64,000 nucleotides of DNA. Source: Paraglaciecola chathamensis S18K6 (GTDB lineage: Bacteria; Pseudomonadota; Gammaproteobacteria; Enterobacterales; Alteromonadaceae). Below the pieces are notes generated by a model. The model had not been told where the DNA came from. It did not search any database and saw only the letters and a list, made by a program, of their open reading frames with translations. Location: positions 62,001-126,000 of the forward strand of contig BAEM01000053.1 in the NCBI GenBank assembly GCA_000314955.1. Direction: 5' to 3'. Below are positions 20,110 to 28,841 of the stretch, piece after piece (the first letter of the stretch is position 1; each line of letters starts with the position of its first letter). The position numbers and the translations under genes are program-made.

Positions 20110-22149
20110 TTATTGTGCGTGAATGGCGTACTTTCCTGTACCCAGTAAATCGTAAGTGATATTTGCTGCTTCATCTAAGAAGGGATCAATTTCAGGTTGA
20201 TCTTCTGGCAAGTCATCTAGGCTCTTAACTGGCTCAAGCCCTTGACGTGCAAGACGCTCGTTAGCACGCTTAAGTCGTTTTGCATTACGCTCTTCACGCT
20301 CTTTAACACGCTCTGATTCAACCAACGATAACGTTTTGTCATCTTCTTTACTTTTATATTGAGCAATATCCTCAAAGATATAAGCAAATTCAGGATCGGC
20401 TTTCACACGTTTTTCATGCATTTCACTAAGCTGTTTTGCGGCTTGTGAGGTATCGCCAAATGTTGAGTACGTTGCACGTTTTATGCTATCCCAAGGTAGC
20501 GCGTTCTCTTCTTGGCTTTCGCCCCAGTCTTGTGGATCGATCGCTGAAGGGAACAAGACATCTGGCACCACACCTTGATGCTGGGTACTGCCACCATCGA
20601 TACGATAAAACTTAGCAATGGTAAACTGCACACTGCCTAGTGGGTTTTCATATAGATCGTAAATACGCCCTAAACCACGATGCTGTTGCACGGTTCCTTT
20701 ACCGAAAGTCTGTTCGCCTAAAATGAGCGCTCGGCTGTAATCTTGCATCGCTGCGGCAAAAATTTCTGAGGCTGATGCACTGTATCTATCAACCAGAACC
20801 GTTAAGGGTCCGTCGTAATAAGTTTTGCCATCTACATCTTGCTCAACGCGAATGCGCCCTGCTCCATCGCGAATTTGAACCACAGGCCCTTTGTCGATAA
20901 ACAAACCGGTTAACAAGGTTGCTTCTGTTAAAGAGCCTCCACCATTACCGCGTAAATCGACGATGACACCTTCTACTTTTTGCTCTTTTAAGCTTTCTAA
21001 CTCTTTGCGAACATCGACACTGAGTTTATTGTAGAAAGATGGAATGGTAATAACCCCAAGCTTCTCACCTTGGTGCGGCCCAGTTTCAGGAACATACACT
21101 TCAGATTTAGCCGCTCGGTCTTCTAATTTAATTTTATCTCTGGTCAAACTCACCACTTCAGGTACCGTGCTTTCTGAGTCGCCTTTTTCAATTTGTAGGC
21201 GAACCACACTGCCCTTTGGTCCTTTGATTAACTCGACCACTTCGTCTAAACGCCAACCGATAACGTCAATGAATTCTTCATCGTCTTGGGCAACGCCAAC
21301 AATTTTGTCTTCGGGTTTAATTTTTTTCGATAAATCTGCAGGACCGCCCGGCACAACGCTGCGGATCACAGTGAAATCATCTTCGCTAAGCAAAACTGCA
21401 CCAATGCCTTCAAACGATAGGTTCATTTCCATTTGGAATCGCTCAGCGTTACGCGGCGACAAGTAACTGGTGTGCGCTTCAATACTGCGCGCAAACGAGT
21501 TCATCAAAGTTTGAAATACATCTTCACTGGTGGTTTGTTTTAGACGTTTTATCGCTCGCTCGTAACGTTTCGTTAATAGCTCTTGAATTTTTGGCCATTC
21601 TTTGTCGGCAAGTTTCAAATTCAAGGCATCGTACTTAACGCGTTCACGCCACAGTTCATCTAGTTCAGCTTCATCTTTGGGCCAAGGAGCATCTTCACGG
21701 TCAAAGGTAAAGGTATCCCCCGCTTTTTCAAAATCGAACTCTTTATCAAGTAACGTCAACGCGTACTCGTAGCGCTCAATACGACGTTGCATATTCAACT
21801 GATAAATTTGATAAGCCACATCAAGATCACCCATTTCGATGGCTTCATCGAAATGATCTTGCTCTGCTTTAAATTTCTCAACATCAGCATTCAAAAACAC
21901 GTTTCGGTTGATATCAAGAGAGCGCATATAGCGATCAAACACTTTCTCTGATAACGCATCATCTAATGTAATTGGCTTGTAGTGCGAGCGCAAAAAATTA
22001 GATGAGATACGTTTAACCGACACTGCATGTTGTGATTCCTGCTTGAGTACAGGAATTTCATCGACACTTTCTGAATGCGTGACCGCAAGTGCCACTGTAC
22101 TAAAGGCGAAAAGTGCTGAAACAGCGGAAACGCGAATTGAATTTATCAT
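20110..22149 (-). CDS. prc: Carboxy-terminal processing protease (tail-specific protease)
   Basis: This 679-residue periplasmic S41 protease has a signal peptide ending FSTVALA. It degrades proteins with nonpolar C-termini, trims FtsI and controls cell-wall hydrolases. It shows an N-terminal helical domain, a PDZ domain (about residues 240-330, starting LSFEGIGAVL) and the S41 catalytic core YSASASEIF with GEQTFGKGTVQ. By comparison with E. coli the Ser-Lys dyad is Ser459 and Lys484. A C-terminal helical domain completes the family length. It follows proQ by 4 bases, as in E. coli. Confidence 0.96.
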   Translation of the reverse strand: MINSIRVSAVSALFAFSTVALAVTHSESVDEIPVLKQESQHAVSVKRISSNFLRSHYKPITLDDALSEKVFDRYMRSLDINRNVFLNADVEKFKAEQDHFDEAIEMGDLDVAYQIYQLNMQRRIERYEYALTLLDKEFDFEKAGDTFTFDREDAPWPKDEAELDELWRERVKYDALNLKLADKEWPKIQELLTKRYERAIKRLKQTTSEDVFQTLMNSFARSIEAHTSYLSPRNAERFQMEMNLSFEGIGAVLLSEDDFTVIRSVVPGGPADLSKKIKPEDKIVGVAQDDEEFIDVIGWRLDEVVELIKGPKGSVVRLQIEKGDSESTVPEVVSLTRDKIKLEDRAAKSEVYVPETGPHQGEKLGVITIPSFYNKLSVDVRKELESLKEQKVEGVIVDLRGNGGGSLTEATLLTGLFIDKGPVVQIRDGAGRIRVEQDVDGKTYYDGPLTVLVDRYSASASEIFAAAMQDYSRALILGEQTFGKGTVQQHRGLGRIYDLYENPLGSVQFTIAKFYRIDGGSTQHQGVVPDVLFPSAIDPQDWGESQEENALPWDSIKRATYSTFGDTSQAAKQLSEMHEKRVKADPEFAYIFEDIAQYKSKEDDKTLSLVESERVKEREERNAKRLKRANERLARQGLEPVKSLDDLPEDQPEIDPFLDEAANITYDLLGTGKYAIHAQ

Positions 22150-22153
22150 TAAA

Positions 22154-22804
22154 CTACCTCTTAGAACGGGCCAACCTCAAGTTATCTACTTGAACTTTTA
22201 CCACCATACCTGTATCAAGTTGAACTTGAACACCATCTTTGCTGACATCAGTGATTGTAGCAGGCATAGGAGATTTGCCTATTTTTACGGTAACGGAAGT
22301 TCCCGCAACGATTTGCTCTACCGATAGCTTTTCTGGAGGTGGTAACTTAGCCTTTGGCTTCACATTATCCTGATTAGTTCCCTTAGACGAAGATTTAAAT
22401 GCAGGAACAGACTTAGATTTTGGATTTTTCTTTGCACCAGGTTTAGCTGCATTCTGCGCTTTGCGCTTCTCTGCGACCTTTGCTTTGCTCTCTTCTAATT
22501 GAGTTTGAGCATGATCAGCGTGCTCTTTTTCAATTGGGGCAGAATGTTGTCCGTCTAAGTCCACTCTGAATGCCCCTTCTTTAACACTATGCAAATAACG
22601 CCAGCTATTTGTGTAGTGCCTAAGCGATGAACGCAATAAGGTTTTACTTACGCGCTCTTCTTCTTTAAGGCGCTCAGCTAAATCTTGGAAAATACCAATT
22701 TTTAACGGTTTTGCTTCACCTGTCACACTAAAGCATGCGGGAAACGACTCACTTAAAAAATTGATGACTTCTTTACTGTTTGAAAACTTTTGAGGATTAT
22801 CCAT
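22154..22804 (-). CDS. proQ: RNA chaperone ProQ
   Basis: This 216-residue protein has the N-terminal FinO-like RNA-binding domain (about residues 5-115; FPACFSVTGEAKPLKIGIF, RSSLRHYTNSWRYL, RVDLDG), a lysine-rich linker and a C-terminal Tudor-like domain ending VQVDNLRL. ProQ binds structured small RNAs and mRNA 3' ends. I place the start at ATG 22804 (MDNPQKFSNSKEV) because it aligns with the E. coli start; a longer frame to 22897 would overlap the upstream gene. It is 22 bases after that small acidic gene and 4 bases before prc. Confidence 0.94.
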   Translation of the reverse strand: MDNPQKFSNSKEVINFLSESFPACFSVTGEAKPLKIGIFQDLAERLKEEERVSKTLLRSSLRHYTNSWRYLHSVKEGAFRVDLDGQHSAPIEKEHADHAQTQLEESKAKVAEKRKAQNAAKPGAKKNPKSKSVPAFKSSSKGTNQDNVKPKAKLPPPEKLSVEQIVAGTSVTVKIGKSPMPATITDVSKDGVQVQLDTGMVVKVQVDNLRLARSKR

Positions 22805-22826
22805 TAAATATTCTAGTTGTGTGTAG

Positions 22827-23114
22827 TTAGCGGGGTTCTTGATGCTCATCATCCCAAGTTGACAATAGTTGGTCAACCCAGTCAAATAAATCATCATCGT
22901 CTATGTCAAGTAAATGACTGTCATTACGCCAGTTTTCCCAAATATATTGGATCATATTTTCTAAACTGGTGGTGTCAATATCTTCATCAGCGTTGTCATA
23001 CAACATGTGTAACAGCGCGTTGAAACGGTCCATCGCCTCTTCAGCATTATCGTCCCAAAACTCCATATCGTCTAGGGTTGCTAGTGCAACATGAATATCT
23101 ATGGAACTTTTCAT
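22827..23114 (-). CDS. Small acidic protein between msrC and proQ, unknown
   Basis: This is a 95-residue, strongly acidic protein (stretches DDMEFWDDNAEE and DIDDDDLFDWVDQLL) with several tryptophans and no signal peptide or membrane segment. I do not recognise the family. Its ATG overlaps the msrC stop by four bases (ATGA), showing translational coupling, and it ends 22 bases before proQ. The acidic, aromatic make-up suggests a protein-binding or nucleic-acid-mimic role, but nothing in the sequence proves that. Confidence 0.7.
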   Translation of the reverse strand: MKSSIDIHVALATLDDMEFWDDNAEEAMDRFNALLHMLYDNADEDIDTTSLENMIQYIWENWRNDSHLLDIDDDDLFDWVDQLLSTWDDEHQEPR

Positions 23115-23575
23115 GCAATTGCATCCTGCAATATATTGACCAAGTTTTGCAAACCATTCATGTCGTCTTGATCAAAACGCCCTACATAAGGGCTGTCTAA
23201 ATCTAACACGCCAAGCAATTGGCCATTTTGGTAAATTGGAACGACGGCTTCGGCGTTAGAATCAGCATCACAGGCAATGTGCCCTTCAAACTCGTGCACA
23301 TCGTGAATACATTGTGCCAAACCTGTTTCAGCTGCTTTACCACACACACCACGGCCCACAGGGATACGAATACAGGCGGGTTTGCCTTGAAATGGGCCTA
23401 ACACCAATTCTTGCCCTTTAAGCAGGTAAAAGCCTGCCCAATTTAGCTGAGGTAAGCGCATGAACATAAGTGCACTTAAGTTTGCCAAGTTTGCGATTAC
23501 ATCTTTTTCACCAGCCATTAATGCCTGTGCTTGCTGGGCGACCTCATGATATAGGTCTGTCTTACTTAACGTCAC
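23111..23575 (-). CDS. msrC: Free methionine-(R)-sulfoxide reductase (GAF domain)
   Basis: This 154-residue single GAF-domain enzyme reduces free methionine-R-sulfoxide in the cytoplasm. The three cysteines needed in the family are present in PACIRIPVG, GRGVCGKAAE and GHIACDADS, and the fold end VLDLDSP is intact. The start appears to be GTG 23575. Downstream genes follow with overlap or short gaps (acidic protein, proQ, prc), an arrangement close to that of E. coli. Confidence 0.93.
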   Translation of the reverse strand: MTLSKTDLYHEVAQQAQALMAGEKDVIANLANLSALMFMRLPQLNWAGFYLLKGQELVLGPFQGKPACIRIPVGRGVCGKAAETGLAQCIHDVHEFEGHIACDADSNAEAVVPIYQNGQLLGVLDLDSPYVGRFDQDDMNGLQNLVNILQDAIA

Positions 23576-23794
23576 GGCTAATACACCAAATAAATAAAAA
23601 TAATAACTAAGGGCTCGATATGGCGCTCAAGTTAACTGGATCAAGTTCAAATATAAAGAAAATTACTTAATTTTTTCAGATTATCTGCAAAACACCAGTA
23701 ATTGGTTATTTATAGTGCAATCTCCACCGATTTGCGTCTTGCTATAGTGCGTTGATTGTCTGTTAATAGATACTATCTGCGAGCAGTTGAGCAA

Positions 23795-23819
23795 TAAAAA
23801 AGGCGCCTAAGCGCCCTTT
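23795..23819 (-). terminator. Rho-independent terminator after cytochrome c' gene
   Basis: AAAGGCGC-CTAA-GCGCCCTTT with an adjacent A run (T run on the reverse strand) follows the cytochrome stop codon within 25 bases. Confidence 0.85.
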
Positions 23820-23840
23820 ACTCTTCAAACTAGCAGCGCT

Positions 23841-24308
23841 TTATTCTGCTTTATAGCTGTCGTGACAACCTTTACAGCTTTTTAAAACATTGCCAATCGC
23901 GCCTTTATAAGCACTTTCTTCGCCGTTCATAGCCGCTGCTTTAAGGGTTTGAGACGCATCAGTTAACGCATCAACTTTCGTTGCGAAGTCAGCACGGTTT
24001 TTCCAAATTTTAGGTAATGCAGCGGTTTCAATATCAAATTTGGTGGTGTCTAACGCAAAGTAATCGTCCATCATTAATGACAATTGCTCTAGGCGAGTTG
24101 CATTCGTTTCTATGGTGTCTGCATCCATAGGAATAGCCCCTTTCGCCATCGCCCCAAGTGCGCCTACATTACTACGTACTAGTTGCAGTAAAGCCTGACG
24201 AAATTGTGCTGCGCTCTTGGCCTGCTTCTCCGATTGCGCTTCTTGTGCTGATACACCCGCAGTTAGCAAAACGGTACTGGCTATTGCACTTATTAGTAAT
24301 TTTTTCAT
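23841..24308 (-). CDS. Periplasmic cytochrome c' / c556 family protein
   Basis: This 155-residue protein has a signal peptide (ISAIASTVLLTAGVSAQ) and a single heme-binding motif, CKGCH, at residues 145-149 close to the C-terminus. That is the hallmark of the four-helix cytochrome c' and c556 group. The predicted mature part is helical with AMAKGAIPMD near the start. The group includes electron carriers (Met/His ligated) and NO-binding pentacoordinate forms; which applies here is not clear. It is monocistronic with its own terminator. Confidence 0.88.
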   Translation of the reverse strand: MKKLLISAIASTVLLTAGVSAQEAQSEKQAKSAAQFRQALLQLVRSNVGALGAMAKGAIPMDADTIETNATRLEQLSLMMDDYFALDTTKFDIETAALPKIWKNRADFATKVDALTDASQTLKAAAMNGEESAYKGAIGNVLKSCKGCHDSYKAE

Positions 24309-24580
24309 AGTCCCTCGCGTGATTGATGTTGTGGTTTATTCATAATGTTTTAGAACTACGTCTATGCCATTGACAGTGATAAAGCAATAAACCTGCCTGT
24401 TTGATACAACACTGTTTACGTTTATCTGTTGCTAGCCACATGCTGTTCCCTAGGTCTTTGAAATACAGCGTGTTAATACAATACAGGCAACTGAACTAGG
24501 CTACCAAAAAGCCAAGCTTACATACATCTAAATTTTGAGTTATGCCAAGTTCGAATGGTAGTTGTGTTTCAAAGTTACAC
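24309..24580. other. Non-coding gap between cytochrome c' gene and dnaJ
   Basis: About 270 bases with no supported open frame or RNA structure. It holds the promoter side of the cytochrome gene near 24309-24400 and then AT-rich sequence up to the dnaJ terminator. Confidence 0.5.
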
Positions 24581-24610
24581 AAAAAAGCCGCTTTTCAGCG
24601 GCTTCTTTTG
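24581..24610 (-). terminator. Rho-independent terminator after dnaJ
   Basis: AAAAAAGCCGCT / AGCGGCTTCTTTT forms a stem with a T run on the reverse strand, 16 bases past the dnaJ stop. Confidence 0.85.
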
Positions 24611-24625
24611 ATTTTCGACAGATGA

Positions 24626-25765
24626 TTAGTTAGTTAAATCATCGAAAAACTTTTTAACACCATCAAAAAAACCACTTTCTTTCGGGCGGTTTTTGGCGGT
24701 GTCTTTACCTGTACCCATCGACTCTTCAAGCTCTTCAAGTAATTCTTTCTGGCGGCTATTCAAGTTAACCGGTGTTTCAATAACCACTTTACAGATCAAA
24801 TCACCTACGCTACCACTACGAACCGATTTCACACCCTTATTACGCAGACGGAACATCTTGCCAGTCTGGGTTTCAGGTGTGACTTTAAGTTTTACTTTAC
24901 CTTCTAAAGTAGGAACTTCAATTTCCCCACCGATAGCGGCACGTGTGAAACTAAGAGGCACTTCGCAATATAAATTATTGCCATCGCGCTCAAAGATTTT
25001 ATGTTGTTTAACATGCACTTGCACATACAAATCACCTGCTGGTGCACCGTTCCCTCCTGCTTCGCCTTCATTTGAAAGACGAATACGATCACCGGTGTCT
25101 ACGCCTGCTGGTACTTTAACTGACAAGGTCTTGGTTTTTTCAACACGTCCCTGACCATGACACTCACGGCAAGGATCTGTGATGATTTTACCTTTGCCAG
25201 AACACGTTGGACACGCTTGCTGTACAGCAAAGAAGCCCTGACGCATCTGTACCTGGCCTTGTCCATGACATGTAGTACAGGTCTTAACACTTGAGCCTTT
25301 TTTGGCACCAGAGCCGTCACAGGTTTCACACTCAGCTAAAGTTGGTACACGTATTTCAACGCTTTTACCACGTACAGCCTCTTCTAAACTAAGTTCAAGG
25401 TTATAACGTAAGTCTGAACCGCGGGCTGCACGAGATTGACGACCGCCACCACGGCCACCGCCGAAAATATCACCAAATACATCACCAAAAATGTCGCCAA
25501 AATCACCAGCGCCATGACCTCCGCCATGTCCACGATTCGGGTCAACGCCTGCGTGGCCATACTGGTCATACGCCGCACGTTTCTGCGAGTCGGTTAGAAT
25601 TTCATAGGCTTCTTGAACCTCTTTGAATTTCTCTTCCATAGCTTTGTCACCCTGGGTTCTATCCGGGTGATATTTCATGGCAAGGCGTTTGTAAGCCTTT
25701 TTTATATCGCGCTCGGACGCCGACTTATCGACTCCCAACACTTCATAATAATCTCGCTTCGACAT
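24626..25765 (-). CDS. dnaJ: Chaperone protein DnaJ
   Basis: This 379-residue Hsp40 co-chaperone stimulates DnaK ATPase and delivers unfolded clients. It has the N-terminal J domain with [10 protein letters not shown] (HPD motif), a glycine/phenylalanine-rich linker (about residues 75-115, rich in GGG and FGDIFGD), and four zinc-binding repeats [24 protein letters not shown] and CRECHGQG. The C-terminal client-binding domains and dimer end follow. Length matches E. coli. It lies downstream of dnaK, separated by about 200 bases that contain a hairpin. Confidence 0.97.
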   Translation of the reverse strand: MSKRDYYEVLGVDKSASERDIKKAYKRLAMKYHPDRTQGDKAMEEKFKEVQEAYEILTDSQKRAAYDQYGHAGVDPNRGHGGGHGAGDFGDIFGDVFGDIFGGGRGGGRQSRAARGSDLRYNLELSLEEAVRGKSVEIRVPTLAECETCDGSGAKKGSSVKTCTTCHGQGQVQMRQGFFAVQQACPTCSGKGKIITDPCRECHGQGRVEKTKTLSVKVPAGVDTGDRIRLSNEGEAGGNGAPAGDLYVQVHVKQHKIFERDGNNLYCEVPLSFTRAAIGGEIEVPTLEGKVKLKVTPETQTGKMFRLRNKGVKSVRSGSVGDLICKVVIETPVNLNSRQKELLEELEESMGTGKDTAKNRPKESGFFDGVKKFFDDLTN

Positions 25766-25896
25766 ATAGCTTGTTTATCCTGATATTTGTGGTCAATGAT
25801 GCTGACCACCTATTCTTCTCTTACAATCTCACTACCTTTAGTCTTAGGCACAATGACCTAGACCATACCAGGTTTTGAAACAAACGCGGGCGCTAT

Positions 25897-25949
25897 GAAA
25901 AAAACTCCATGCGCCCGAGCTTGCCCTTACGCCATCAAGACGCTCGGGC
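25897..25949 (-). terminator. Hairpin and T run between dnaK and dnaJ
   Basis: On the reverse strand GCCCGAGC and GCTCGGGC (25913-25949) form an 8-base stem soon after dnaK, followed by a run of seven T. A competing GCGGGCGC / GCGCCCG pairing overlaps it at about 25886-25917. Such structures commonly give partial termination so that DnaK is made in excess of DnaJ. Confidence 0.65.
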
Positions 25950-25967
25950 TGATGTAGTCAACAAAAA

Positions 25968-27890
25968 TTATTTTTTGTCGTCTTTTACTTCTTCAAACTC
26001 GGCATCAACAACGTCGTCGTCTTGCTTAGCAGAAGCGTCTTCTGGTTGACCTTCAGCACCACCGGCTGCAGCCTGTTGTGCTTGTGCCACTTCCATCAAC
26101 TTCGCAGAGGCTTGAATGAGCTCTTGCGTTTTGGCTTCAATAGCTTCTTTCTCACCAGCTTTAACCGCTTCTTCTAATGCGACAACAGCAGCTTCGATTT
26201 CCGCTTTATCTTCATCAGATAGCGCGTCACCGGCTTCTTCTACTTGCTTACGCGTACCGTGAATTAGGCCGTCAGCTTGGTTACGTGCTTGAACCATTTC
26301 TTCGAACTGCTTATCAGCTTCTTTGTTCGCTTCTGCGTCTTGTACCATTTTTTCGACTTCGTCATCACTCAAGCCAGAAGAAGCTTTAATAGTGATTTTT
26401 TGCTCTTTGTTGGTGTCTTTATCTTTAGCAGATACATGTAAGATACCATCAGCATCGATGTCGAACGTCACCTCAATTTGAGGAGCACCGCGCTGTGCAG
26501 GACGAATACCTTCAAGGTTAAATTGACCAAGAGACTTGTTACCTGCAGCTTGCTTACGCTCACCTTGAAGTACATGTACTGTTACCGCTGACTGGTTGTC
26601 TTCAGCTGTTGAGAAGGTTTGAGACTTCTTAGTAGGTACAGTCGTGTTCTTCTCGATCAAGGCAGTCATAACGCCGCCCATTGTTTCGATACCTAATGAC
26701 AAAGGCGTCACGTCAAGTAGCAATACATCTTTAACGTCACCAGACAATACACCGCCTTGAATCGCTGCACCAACGGCAACTGCTTCATCAGGGTTTACGT
26801 CTTTTCTTGGCTCTTTGCCAAAGAATTCAGTTACGTATTTTTGTACTAGCGGCATACGCGTTTGACCACCAACAAGAATAATATCGTTGATATCACCTAC
26901 TGATAAGTCAGCATCTGCAAGCGCTTGTTTTAGTGGCTCAAGGGTCGCTTTAACCATTTTCTCAACAAGTGATTCAAGTTTTGCACGAGTAAGCTTGATG
27001 GTTAAGTGCTTAGGACCAGACGCATCAGCTGTAATGTACGGCAAGTTCACTTCAGTTTGCTGAGCTGAAGACAATTCAATCTTCGCTTTTTCGCCCGCTT
27101 CTTTAAGACGTTGCATCGCTAATGGATCTTTGCGTAAATCCATGCCTGAATCTTTCTTGAATTCTTCTACCAAGTAGTTGATAACTTGGTTATCGAAATC
27201 TTCACCACCAAGGTGCGTGTCACCATTGGTCGCAAGTACTTCAAAGGTATGCTCGCCGTCAGCTTCATCGATTTCAATGATAGAGATATCAAACGTACCA
27301 CCACCTAAATCGTATACCGCAACAACGCTATCACCTTTTTTCTTGTCCATGCCGTATGCAAGTGCAGCGGCAGTTGGCTCATTGATAATACGTTTTACTT
27401 CAAGACCAGCGATACGACCAGCATCTTTAGTTGCTTGACGCTGTGAATCGTTAAAGTATGCAGGTACGGTAATAACCGCTGCAGTTACTTCTTCACCAAG
27501 GTAATCTTCAGCTGTTTTCTTCATTTTTTTCAAAACTTCAGCTGAAATTTGCGGTGGCGCTAATTTTTCATCTTTTGCTTGAACCCAAGCATCGCCATTG
27601 TCGGCTTTGATGATGCTAAAAGGCATGATGTCAATATCACGCTGAACTTCTTTATCTTCAAAACGACGACCGATAAGACGTTTAATTGCGAACAACGTAT
27701 TATTAGGGTTAGTAATCGCCTGACGTTTAGCCGGCTGACCAACCAATGTTTCGCCGTCTTGGCTGTATGCAATGATCGAGGGAGTTGTGCGATCGCCTTC
27801 AGCGTTTTCGATTACTTTTGCTTTTTCACCATCAAGTACAGCAACACATGAGTTAGTTGTACCCAAATCGATTCCAATGATTCTACCCAT
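25968..27890 (-). CDS. dnaK: Chaperone protein DnaK (Hsp70)
   Basis: This 640-residue Hsp70 has [17 protein letters not shown] (phosphate loop 1), [17 protein letters not shown] (phosphate loop 2), the adenosine motif [13 protein letters not shown] and linker [16 protein letters not shown] substrate-binding beta domain and helical lid follow, ending [13 protein letters not shown]. All family marks are intact and the length is standard. A sigma-32-like promoter lies 44-70 bases upstream. Confidence 0.98.
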   Translation of the reverse strand: MGRIIGIDLGTTNSCVAVLDGEKAKVIENAEGDRTTPSIIAYSQDGETLVGQPAKRQAITNPNNTLFAIKRLIGRRFEDKEVQRDIDIMPFSIIKADNGDAWVQAKDEKLAPPQISAEVLKKMKKTAEDYLGEEVTAAVITVPAYFNDSQRQATKDAGRIAGLEVKRIINEPTAAALAYGMDKKKGDSVVAVYDLGGGTFDISIIEIDEADGEHTFEVLATNGDTHLGGEDFDNQVINYLVEEFKKDSGMDLRKDPLAMQRLKEAGEKAKIELSSAQQTEVNLPYITADASGPKHLTIKLTRAKLESLVEKMVKATLEPLKQALADADLSVGDINDIILVGGQTRMPLVQKYVTEFFGKEPRKDVNPDEAVAVGAAIQGGVLSGDVKDVLLLDVTPLSLGIETMGGVMTALIEKNTTVPTKKSQTFSTAEDNQSAVTVHVLQGERKQAAGNKSLGQFNLEGIRPAQRGAPQIEVTFDIDADGILHVSAKDKDTNKEQKITIKASSGLSDDEVEKMVQDAEANKEADKQFEEMVQARNQADGLIHGTRKQVEEAGDALSDEDKAEIEAAVVALEEAVKAGEKEAIEAKTQELIQASAKLMEVAQAQQAAAGGAEGQPEDASAKQDDDVVDAEFEEVKDDKK

Positions 27891-27933
27891 TAGTTTTTCT
27901 CCAAAAATTTGTTTAATAATGCCTGTACACTTT

Positions 27934-27959
27934 GTGGGGTTATTTCGTCAGTTTTCAAT
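27934..27959 (-). promoter_or_regulatory. Sigma-32-like heat-shock promoter of dnaK
   Basis: On the reverse strand TTGAAAA and CCCCACAA are separated by 12 bases, close to the heat-shock consensus (CTTGAAA, 11-16 bases, CCCCATNT). The -10 side is 44 bases ahead of the dnaK ATG. Confidence 0.7.
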
Positions 27960-28014
27960 TAGCTGAATGAAAATATTCCCCATTTTGTGAATATTTTTTT
28001 TAATTGATTACGAG

Positions 28015-28629
28015 TTATGCTTGTGTATCGACACCGCCTTCAGGGGCGCGGGATACCATAACCATAGCTGGGCGTAATAGACGACCATTCAATTCGTAAC
28101 CTTTTTGCATCACTGCCATGACTGTATTGGCTGGCAATTCTGCGTTTTCTTGCATCGACATAGCCTGATGCTGTTCTGGATTAAAAGATTCGCCCTGTGG
28201 ATCGATAACTTTCATTCCGAATTTTTCAATGCTGCTAACGAATGATTTAAGAGTGATTTCTACCCCTTCAATCACAGGTTTAATCGCTTCATTTTCTTTG
28301 TCTGCTACTTGTAGAGCACGTTCTAAGTTGTCTGCTACAGGCAGTAGCTCAGAGGCAAATTTTTCAAGAGCAAATTTACGCGCCTTATCTACTTCGCCTT
28401 CAGCACGCTTACGCACATTATCGGCATCGGCGATGGCACGCATAACAGAGTCTTTTTGTGCAGCTAATGTGGCTTCTGATGCCGCTAATGCTGCTTCAAG
28501 CTCAAGAATGCGTGTTTGTTCAGCGCTTAACTCTTCAACCACCTCTTCCACTTCTTCAGCATGGGTTTCAGTGGCTTCTTCATTTATTGGCTGCGCCTCA
28601 TCTTTTTGAGCTTGTTCTTCGTTACTCAT
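28015..28629 (-). CDS. grpE: Nucleotide exchange factor GrpE
   Basis: This 204-residue protein has an acidic disordered N-terminus, a long coiled-coil helix (about residues 35-110; includes [14 protein letters not shown]) and the C-terminal beta-wing domain with [11 protein letters not shown] and [14 protein letters not shown]. It releases ADP from DnaK. The gene lies just upstream of dnaK with its own heat-shock type promoter. Confidence 0.96.
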   Translation of the reverse strand: MSNEEQAQKDEAQPINEEATETHAEEVEEVVEELSAEQTRILELEAALAASEATLAAQKDSVMRAIADADNVRKRAEGEVDKARKFALEKFASELLPVADNLERALQVADKENEAIKPVIEGVEITLKSFVSSIEKFGMKVIDPQGESFNPEQHQAMSMQENAELPANTVMAVMQKGYELNGRLLRPAMVMVSRAPEGGVDTQA

Positions 28630-28683
28630 CTCTTACTCCGTTCTTAGGTGTCACGTTAAAGCTAAATTCGATTGCAGCTATTA

Positions 28684-28709
28684 ATGGGGTTGCTTTAAAG
28701 CTCTTCAAG
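28684..28709 (-). promoter_or_regulatory. Sigma-32 heat-shock promoter of grpE
   Basis: CTTGAA at 28704-28709 and CCCCAT at 28684-28689 (reverse strand) are exact consensus boxes 14 bases apart, 55 bases ahead of the grpE start. Confidence 0.82.
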
Positions 28710-28841
28710 GGTATTTTTTATTGTTTTAAAAAAATTGTGTCTAAATTTTGCGTCGCTGATGAACAAAAACGAGGTAAAAGACACTTTTACCTTTGCTTGC
28801 TTCAAGCTAAAGTACTGATATAAAAATAATATTAGGTGTCT

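Noticed and set aside
24309-24580. Possible small gene in the gap before dnaJ
   Set aside because: No open frame of useful length with a ribosome site was seen.
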